This document shows, piece after piece, positions 7,344 to 14,311 of a DNA stretch of 14,311 nucleotides. The DNA comes from Mucidula mucida. Its lineage: Eukaryota > Basidiomycota > Agaricomycetes > Agaricales > Physalacriaceae. Position 1 is the first letter of the stretch. Every line of letters begins with the position of its first letter. A program made the translations under genes and the position numbers. The notes under the pieces are model-generated. The model was not told the origin of the DNA. It was given only the letters and a program-made list of their open reading frames with translations, and made no database searches. The DNA lies in the NCBI GenBank assembly GCA_015501055.1, contig JADNYV010000849.1, forward strand, positions 1 through 14,311, read 5' to 3'.

Positions 7344-7968
7344 AAGCAAGAGCTAGCAGATCGCAATATACAATGTGTCAAGACACTACCCGGGAGGATG
7401 GTTTTCCAGCCAGACCGGCGCTTGAGGTTCTGCACGGACGACTCAGACTGAATGGTTTACAGTACTTGAATTATGGACTGAACAGTCTCCTTCTGAACTA
7501 CGAGTCACCCGCTCCTTCATTTATTGATTTGTACTTATATTTACCTCCCAGACAGCTTGGTAGCTTGCATAACGACTTTTCCCCCTCGACAAAGCTTTCC
7601 CCCGGTAGTCTTTGACGCACCAATAGCCTGGGTCGCCGCCTTTCTTTGAGTCGTAGCATTGCGCTCAGCGCTCAACGGCTCAGATGCATTCTTCAAGTCA
7701 TTAGTAACGATTCAGTAACTATTCTATTCACTGTACAGTACCTGCTGAACTACCAGAGTCCTTCCTCAGTCATTGACGCGCTTACCAGTAACCCACTAAC
7801 ACGTGTGAGGCCTAGTTTCTTGTCTTTAGATGGCCAGCGTCCTTCATCATGTCTGTATCCTCTTGATTCCAGTATACGTACCACGTAGTGTTCATGAGTC
7901 GAGCCAACACTGAATGGCGGACCCGATTAATTGACTAAACCGAAGCTTACAGCTTGCATCTTCCCACC

Positions 7969-8071
7969 ATGGTGCCAAAAAGAAAATCGACCGCCCGCGT
8001 CAGCGAGATTGTATTTATAACTATCGTTTAGTTCAAACTTATGTACTAATAACCAGATTTGGCCTCAATAA
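7969..8071 (+). other. Possible 5' exon with strong start context (uncertain)
   Basis: An ATG at 7969 sits in an excellent CCCACCATGG context and opens MVPKRKSTARVSEI, which contains a basic PKRK stretch like a nuclear signal. An intron-like segment follows (8011-8056, GTATTT to a TACTAATAACCAG branch/acceptor). The next codons end at TAA (8069-8071), so the model gives only about 18 aa. Unspliced reading also stops at once (8029-8031). It could be the first exon of a gene with a farther acceptor, or chance. Confidence 0.15.
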
Positions 8072-8660
8072 CTTGAATTGGGGGGGGGAGCCTTTGTGCG
8101 ATGACTGAACATGAGATGCGTGCCTCCCAATAACTGAAACTGGCCTGAAGCCGCTACCTCTGAAGCACACGTAAGCGGTGAGAAACAAGCAACTCGTTTC
8201 TCCTCCCGCCATGATGGACGACAATGATGCCGAGAGGTCCACCGCACTAGTCTGGAGATCCAATGCACTCAGCTCTTGTCGTGAAGCTCTTGCTTGTGTA
8301 AGATACAACAATTAGTACGGGGGACCGGGGCCTCGCTGAAATCTCTCAGTCAATACCCAGGTTCTCATAGCTGAATCGGATATCTCACCACGTACCACAG
8401 TGTATGAGTATGAGTATGAAATGCTAGTACAATATATTATGAGATGTCCAAGTTGCGCTTGTTTTAGATTCAAGTTTCGTGCTACCTGACCCGCCTGTAG
8501 TACCCTCCGACGAAAGAATCCTCTGTGAAGCTGTGAGTCAATGACCCCTTCTCTCAAGCGGGTGGCCCATCAGTCTCCAAAACTGAGACCGACGACTCAA
8601 AGCGCGGGAGAGTCGGGAGTAAGGCGCACTACCAATGTTAGTTATTGACGAGGTAAGCAC

Positions 8661-8697
8661 CAAAATCAGTTATTGGGAAGCTGAATAACTGATTTTG
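8661..8697. repeat. Perfect 14-bp inverted repeat
   Basis: CAAAATCAGTTATT (8661-8674) and AATAACTGATTTTG (8684-8697) are exact reverse complements around a 9-nt loop. Further ACTGATT words follow at about 8699 and 8722. It is a compact AT-rich hairpin of unknown role. Confidence 0.7.
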
Positions 8698-9151
8698 AAC
8701 TGATTTTATTTATTGCATGCTAACTGATTATACGAAAGTTGTTGTGCCTTTGTCAGTGACGACGAGGACTTTCTTGAACTTTGAAGGCAAGTCTTCCGAG
8801 TCGTATCGGATGATCAACGCGCTGCGCGCCACGCCTACACTGCGCAGGCGCTCTACGGCAATCGCCTACTTGGTGCACACGTGCACACCAGTCTTGTACG
8901 GACTCCAACTCTCAATCGCGAGTCGATCCGTCCGATTCTCCGGTCGAACCGACTTGACTTGCCAGTGCGGCAGCACTAGAGACTTGGCGAGTGTCGATCA
9001 ATTCAATCCCGGGTCGAATCAACTCGGTTTGTGGTTCGAGTGCACCTCAACTTACGGCGGCATATGGGTGGTTATGGGTGTAAGTCAGGGCCATAACCAA
9101 TAAACGTAGATTCGCATTTCATTCAATTCAGATCTTCGTAGGTTCGTATCC

Positions 9152-10842
9152 TCAAAAGTACGCCTGTAACAACCTGAGCCGAAACACAACGTGTACAGAC
9201 CTCGATGACACTTACAGCAGCATTTGGAGGACTCGCACAGCCGCCAATGCTAGAGCCGTAATCAGTTCTTGATCACATCAACCCCCCGTCAAACAGGACT
9301 TACATCGGAAGCGGCCACGAGGAGAAGAAAAAGGTATATCGATGCGTCTCGGCACATATCTCCGCGAGCTTTTCGACATCAAACATCTCACCTATACATT
9401 TCCGGTGAATGAACATCACGCCAACGCCAATGAGCACTTGCCTATGGGCATCCCCCACATGCTACCCGCGAGTCAGCGACAGTCGTGCGAGTGGCCGTGA
9501 CTCACCCAAGTATCGTCTGTGTGAGCGTCAGACTCCGATATCAACGTCTGGAAGAAACTTGCCTGATGCATATGTGGAACGCCCTCTGGCGTAGGCCATC
9601 GCTACATCACAGGATCAGCATCGAAGCGTTTCACGACCCGGCTTACCTCCAAGGCAGGCTGATCGGAAGCCACCGCAGAAAAGTGATTGTCCCTACAGCC
9701 AATGTCAACGCCAAATCATTAAGAATCACTCTTACATACCAAAGAAACCTCTTCATGTCGTCCGACTGTTCAATACCCGCGCTTCACGCCCGTCAGCCAC
9801 ACACCCTTGAAATAGAGAAGAAACACCGACAAAGTCTCAGGCTTCTCCCCCAGCGCGTCCCTCCCCTCCTGACTCTCCTCATAAAACTTGCTCATGAAAC
9901 CCACCCTCAAAATCAACACATCCCCCACGCGGAACTGCACGCCTTGCTTCCTCGCACACGCCTGCAACTCCTTGACAGATATGGGGTGGCTCGTCCATGG
10001 ATCGTACGGGAGAGGCTTGCCATCTGCGGTGTAGAAGCGGACCAAATCGAGAAGGACACCGCGGCCGCAGATGCCATGGGAGGCCCAGTCTATTTGAGTT
10101 AGAGCCGTGAGAGAGTAAGTAAAGGTGAACATGTACTTTGAATCCCGATTCTGGAGAGGCTGGGATCGATGTTCTTTGGGTCTGGAATGGGTATGACGCC
10201 ACCAGGAATGGCGTCTTTGTGCGTGCTGCCAAATGTTAACCTCAGGTCTATTTCGTACGTGCGTACTCAACTTGTTGTAGAACACATCATGGCCGGCGAC
10301 GCCAAAATGGCGCATGCCGTCCCACTGTGAACCGGATTGCGTGTTCTCATGAAATGTCAATAACAGTCCGATCGGCGAGGCATGGGATGGCTTACAATGT
10401 GCAGCTCGTCATCCCGGGTCGCACCCCGAGGCCGTTTGATCATCTTGACCTCTGGTGACTTGCGTCCGAACATGGGCTGCAGACGTCAATGTTAGATGGA
10501 CTACGACGAATAGAGAAAAGCACTCACTTTGTTGGGAAAGTTGACAGGCCTGTCGCCAACATTAAGTTGACACCATTCCCGTTAAGAGGACGTACCAGTT
10601 CAACGACACCGTCTGTCCGGTTCTAAACACCAACGTCAGTCAAAGCTACAGACGGAAACCATCGAAACAAACCGAATCTCTTCAGCGGCAGCCTTCTTGA
10701 CAACCTCCTCCGTCAATAGGTTTACCGTCCCCAGCTGATCGTCTTCGCCCCATACCGACCAGGCGCATCCCTTGTACTCTTTAAAGGAGGGTAAATCGTC
10801 GAACTTGGGAAGCTCCTTCGGTTTCGTATCCACTGTGCCCAT
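9152..10842 (-). CDS. Cyclase-family (kynurenine formamidase-like) enzyme
   Basis: Fifteen exons (10842-10673, 10622-10596, 10549-10528, 10476-10396, 10345-10272, 10225-10137, 10089-9831, 9781-9740, 9692-9647, 9601-9563, 9516-9506, 9461-9442, 9391-9304, 9249-9216, 9163-9152) give 337 aa, all in phase. The protein matches the fungal branch of the cyclase superfamily (PF04199), metal-dependent hydrolases related to kynurenine formamidase. Landmarks: CAWSVWGEDDQLGTVNLLT (26-44), DDELHINTQSGSQWDGMRHF (95-114), which aligns with the HxGTHxD metal motif with Gln at two His positions, then HGICGRGVLLD, RVGDVLILRVGF, GIEQSDDMKRFLW, ASDQPALE, WGMPIGEMFDVEKL, and a C-terminal GGCASPPNAAAYF. The substrate is unknown. 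Two introns use GC donors, and one donor is GTCGGT (9830). The start at 10842 has a good context (AACATGG). An in-frame ATG at 10908 would add 22 residues. Confidence 0.93.
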
Positions 10843-11214
10843 GTTCGACTCCTTTCGAATATGGCTAGGAGAGAAAATGTTGAAAACCTGTCGCAGTCTA
10901 GTCGTCATGGCGTGCTTGCTGAATAAGGGGATGTCCTCATGGAATTGCAGCTCCGGATATTATACCTGCAGGCATGATACCATGACCGAGTGCAGGGGAC
11001 TGATAGCATGAGAAGACATCAGCTGTGTATGGCGTCAGATGATCGTCTAAATGACAGAAGAAGAACTTCAAGTCGGAAATTAACGACTATTTGGGGTCTG
11101 TATTTGCTGTGACTCCCATGAAGTAAGAATGAGACAAGGTGAAGAACGTTGTATCATACACGGCACATTAAAAATACAAAGCGTCGGTCTTGGATCCGAC
11201 TTTTTGGTGTTAGA

Positions 11215-12038
11215 TTAATAATACTCATCCGTATCTAGAAAACATACAGTCAGTCGCAGTCAACAGAAAAGAAAGATGTACAGTACCAGTCCCACTGGTC
11301 GCATAACTCCCCGGCGTCGAGATGCCTGCAATCGCGACATGCTCCTGATGCAACGCCGTACTCAAAGGCGCGTGTATCAACTCCGCGAGCAACTTATCCC
11401 CAATAAGCTCCACCAAGAAAAACACCAACTGGCTCGCGTCGTCCTCCCACCTTCCAGGCCTCCCTGATATCCTCATCAAAATCCTTAACCATCCTATGCA
11501 CATCCTTACACGCCCTGTGCAAAAATCCCATGCGCCTTCCGGCTGCGCATCGCCCTCCAGCCTCGATATCGCCAAAAAGTGCCCCGCAACATCCTCACTC
11601 GTCTGCATCCCCGGAATCGGAAACCACGGCCCGCACGCGCAAATACACGGCACGCTAACCTTTGCAAAGTACGCCAGGGTCCTCTGAAAGTCCGCAAAGT
11701 CCGTGTGCGCGTACTGCTCTGCGTCTACGCGTTTCGCGTGTCGCAAGCAGCGCAGGAACGTGAGCGTTTGGTAGAAATCCAGGGATGGCTCAGGGCGCCG
11801 CTGTACACGAGCATAGACATCCCTGGGACGCGACGTGATTCGTGTATGAACAGGTCTCAGTCTAAGCTACTACTTACCCATAACAAATAGGCCCTTCCTC
11901 ATCGGCATAGGCGGGATGGGCACCGCTCTGCTCGACGAGCGAAATTTTTTGGATAGGGAACTGCGCGGCGTGGATGGGCGGCGCAGCCTCGTGCAGGTCG
12001 TGGTGAGAGGCGCGCGCCCACAAGGTCCCGAAAAGCAT
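11215..12038 (-). CDS. Protein of unknown function, three exons
   Basis: The model has exons 12038-11878, 11822-11287 and 11234-11215, giving 238 aa. Intron 1 (55 nt, GTAAGT...CCCAG) and intron 2 (52 nt, GTACTG...TCTAG) keep phase, and the short last exon ends in DTDEYY and TAA. The 535-nt open stretch of exon 2, the clean phase and the GC-rich third positions support real coding. I do not recognise the family. Visible features are an N-terminal ARASHHDLHEAAPPIH stretch, a Cys-containing PCICACGPWFPIPG segment, and a C-terminal helical-looking LVFFLVELIGDKLLAELI. No signal peptide or clear membrane span was seen. An in-frame TGA lies upstream of the chosen ATG, but a further 5' exon in 12100-12330 cannot be excluded. 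It lies upstream of the cyclase gene on the same strand, about 370 bp away. Confidence 0.6.
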
Positions 12039-13132
12039 GGCGATGGGCGGACGGTAGTTTCAGTGATCCTGATAGATATCATGTTCGACACCAGCGGTGT
12101 CAGCGTACGTTATAATACAATCTGGGTGTGCGGGTCGTCAATATCAGCCGACCAAAGGTGGAGGTTAATAGAAAGGGGTGCCGAGATGCCGGCGGGTATG
12201 GGGTACGGGGTTTTGTTTCCCTACGGTTGACCGAGACATTATTGACGTTCGCGAGATCAGCTTCTGCTTCTGTAGGAGATTGCTTGTGTGGAGATGATTT
12301 CATATCTCATGTTGGACCTATAGCAAAGTCGTGAACATTTGAAGCGGATAGCAAAAACGGATACTGCAAGACGTACGCGAAGTTTTTCCGTTATTCGCCT
12401 TCTAGGTTAGCTTTCGTCTCGGTCTGGTACGCACCTTCTCGTAGCTGAACAGGGTACCGACGCCTCAAAAACCTTTAGCAGGACACATCTTCGTGAAGCA
12501 ACCAAACCAACGGACAGTACACCTTCATGCTCTAATCATTTCCTCCTTGCTAGCGCTGATAGGACCGTTAAAGCATGTAAGCATCTATAGTCCAATGTTT
12601 TACCGGTGACCTAGCTTATAGCACTGCTGCATATGTACCAGCCGCATTTTCTTTGGCCAGTAAATGTCGTTTCACGTCCTTTTGCATCAGTCCAGCATCC
12701 TCAGGATCCGTAATAGTGGAGCTCGTGTATCTCTATCTGACGCTTTAACTTGAAGGTTATGGCTACCGCAACACGTACGCGACATTTTCCCTTCTATTCA
12801 CCTTCTCGAATAACGTTCCGCCTCGTTTTAGTGTGCCTACTTGCCTGTTCTTGATCAAGTGTCAACCACCCCATGGGTACTTCAGCAGGAGGCGTAATCT
12901 GGCAAGACAGATCTTGAATGGGAAATTGCACCGCGTCTGTGTGGCCAGAACCAGCTGTGCTTTGTAGCGTGTACGTATGCACTTCGTGGAGCGAGTGTTC
13001 CCTTCCTATAATTATCGTAAACATCAGCCACCTGCCGGCACGACTTTCGATTCCCAGGACCTTGACGATTAACCACCATGTCGTCCTCCACATCCAGTCA
13101 CAGCCCATACTCGCAAAGTCAATCCCAGACGC
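12039..13132. other. Divergent intergenic region
   Basis: About 1.1 kb separates the minus-strand unknown gene from the plus-strand BTB gene, so it should hold both promoters. A diverged direct repeat is visible: 12363-12408 and about 12765-12810 share ACGTACGCGA, a following TTT-rich stretch and CCTTCT. Open frames here (12100-12303 minus, 12794-13108 minus, 12918-13364 plus) show no family signal. A strong start context, ACCACCATGTCG, at 13078 opens a Ser/Gln-rich leader that ends at a stop after 19 codons. It is discussed with the BTB gene. Confidence 0.5.
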
Positions 13133-14311
13133 ATGGACACAGATAAAGTTACATCAACATTTGTCCTGGAGCCACTGCTTCCCACCGTCGCGCTACGCAC
13201 GGACTCTTGTGGCTTTGGCTGGCACTTTGAGATCACAGTCAATCTCGAGCCTTCCGACTGCCAGGAGGCAAGTTTCGTGGCATCATTCTGCTTTACGCCG
13301 CCAACGGGAAACGCCTCTGGTGTCATGCGTACAGGATTGCGTGTCGGGTGTACAGCGGCTATGATGTTTAACCCGACCTACACTCGAACCGTAACCTTAG
13401 GATTCTGCTCCCCCTCATTGCGCGCTGGAAACAGCGTCCATGATCGCATAGGGACGTGCTCCGCCCGCTTGGAGGGCGTTCAGAGGGTCACGTTCACCTT
13501 CTCGGTGTCGTTCCCTGATGGTTCTCCTTTCAAAGCTCCACAGTCTTCTATCGCACTCAACGAACGAGCAAAGGACGCTCTGACGCGGACGATCGAATCA
13601 GGCGAATTCGTGGACGTCAAGTTTTACCTCTTCACGGCGGTGACGCGGGATGGCATTGTGTGTCGGCCGAAGCCGATCTATGGGAGTCGCACGGTTTTAC
13701 AGCAAGTATGCGAGTTTTTGGATAGCTGTGAGTTCGTCTCTTTTATGCAGCATGGCATGACCTGGTTGTAGTGGTTCTAGGCGATGGTTTCTCGGAATCG
13801 CAGATCGTAGACCTTGACGGTGAATGGGAAGTAGCAAGCTCCGGAGACAGCGAATACGACTACCACGAAGATAGCGATCTTGAAGAATTGGAGGATGGAG
13901 AGCCGCAGGTGAAGCGCAAATCATCAGCGAGCAGGTGAGTGTCGTGCCATGTTCCCTAATCCTTGTGATGACTGTAGAACTCTTCGTAGCCCTGTCGACG
14001 ATCAAGAGCTTACATTGCCCAAAAGAACTGTCACTCGGCGCATGGGTCGCATCTGCCAACCGAAGAACATTGCCTACAAAACGTCTGTCCTTTTCCTCTC
14101 ACCGTCGAGAACGCGCTAAACGCGATGCAGGTTCAAGGGCCTTTTAACGTATCTATACACCCAGGAGATTACTCTAGCCCCCCTCAAGTCCACTCAAAAT
14201 GCTGGAAAAGGGAAGGGTACAGCGAGTGATCTAAGCTCGCCAAAGTCGATGTATCGACTTGCCAACATGGTTCGTCGACATCCTCTAGTTGTTTGATAAC
14301 ACTCAGATCCT
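13133..14311 (+). CDS. BTB/POZ-domain protein, 3' end beyond window
   Basis: Exons are 13133-13727, 13781-13934, 13978-14082 and 14131-14269, with introns of 53, 43 and 48 nt in consistent phase. Residues 1-145 form a beta-rich region that may be MATH-like (FGWHFEITVNLEP, VTFTFSVSFPDGSPF). Residues 150-207 start a split BTB domain (ALTRTIESGEFVDVKFYLF, YGSRTVLQQVCEFLDS, then GFSESQ). An acidic and basic insert follows (DSEYDYHEDSDLEELED, KRKSS). The domain resumes with NIAYKTFKGLLTYLYTQEIT, APLKS and SPKSMYRLANM. This arrangement is typical of BTB proteins expanded in mushrooms; BTB domains mediate dimerisation or cullin-3 binding. Intron 3 has an unusual GTCTGT donor but a perfect CTAAAC branch, and it restores the domain. 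At 14270 a GTTCGT donor probably opens another intron; otherwise the frame stops at 14296. An alternative start at 13078 would need a 51-nt intron with a poor donor. Confidence 0.83.

Larger units (their letters stand above)
6411..9151. other. Gene-poor region with inverted repeats
   Basis: About 2.7 kb without a recognisable protein or RNA gene. Open frames at 6581-7003, 7265-7615, 8039-8311 (minus), 8312-8557 (minus) and 8717-9103 lack known motifs, low-complexity signatures or coherent splicing. Several hairpins and one wider inverted repeat are listed separately. Short microsatellite-like GAGTAT repeats lie near 8405, and a run of nine G is at 8080-8088. The region may hold decayed transposon sequence or a lineage-specific gene that I cannot recognise. 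Confidence 0.5.

Noticed and set aside
8873..8892. GTGCACACGTGCAC near-palindrome
   Set aside because: It is two adjacent copies of the 6-bp palindrome GTGCAC; too short and common to report as a site.
8717..9103. Plus-strand open frame of 128 aa
   Set aside because: No recognisable domain; the sequence is full of short GTGCAC and GACTCG-like repeats. Left as unassigned.
9485..10102. Plus-strand open frame of 205 aa
   Set aside because: It is antisense to cyclase exons and introns, whose protein is well supported.
11776..11822. Alternative start ATG at 11820 leading to a Cys-containing basic peptide
   Set aside because: The frame stops soon after and the Cys spacing does not match a Zn2Cys6 cluster. 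The other frame continues for 535 nt and is in phase with exon 1.
1..14311. CRISPR arrays, bacterial operons, prophage or rRNA
   Set aside because: No regularly spaced repeats, Shine-Dalgarno-led gene strings or rRNA-like sequence were seen; the splicing shows a eukaryotic genome.

Overview
The window looks like nuclear DNA of a filamentous basidiomycete, most likely an Agaricomycete. The genes carry many short introns (mostly 43-62 nt, GT-AG, with CTAAC/CTGAC-like branch sites). The protein families also fit: a shugoshin with a fungal-type N-terminus, a MYND-finger protein, a fungal cyclase-family enzyme, a BTB protein of the large mushroom-type family, and a DUF6593-like small protein. No bacterial or phage signature was seen. 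All gene models were spliced by eye.

Left third (1-4.73 kb): a rearranged, repeat-rich block. A DUF6593-like gene (644-1083, -) is followed by three diverged copies of one ancestral cassette, tRNA-Asp / MYND gene / 3' end of shugoshin. Unit A (about 1262-2952) has a tRNA remnant, the only complete MYND gene (1505-2455, -) and a copy of the shugoshin tail. Unit B (about 2953-3700) has a damaged tRNA and a MYND pseudogene. Unit C (about 3780-4732) has the intact, intron-containing tRNA-Asp(GTC) (3804-3901, +), short MYND remnants and the true shugoshin gene. Unit A also holds a 255-bp miniature inverted-repeat element (2482-2736) with perfect 17-bp ends and a TA duplication. Its empty site survives in unit C.

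Middle (4.6-9.15 kb): a six-exon shugoshin gene (4616-6070, -; 399 aa) with both family hallmarks. About 3 kb without a recognisable gene follows, holding several inverted repeats.

Right third (9.15-14.3 kb): a 15-exon cyclase-family gene (9152-10842, -) with two GC-AG introns and an 11-nt exon; a three-exon gene of unknown function (11215-12038, -); a divergent intergenic region; and a BTB-domain gene (13133 to the right edge, +). The genes do not form an obvious pathway. The most informative feature is the local history of duplication, decay and transposon insertion around the shugoshin 3' end.
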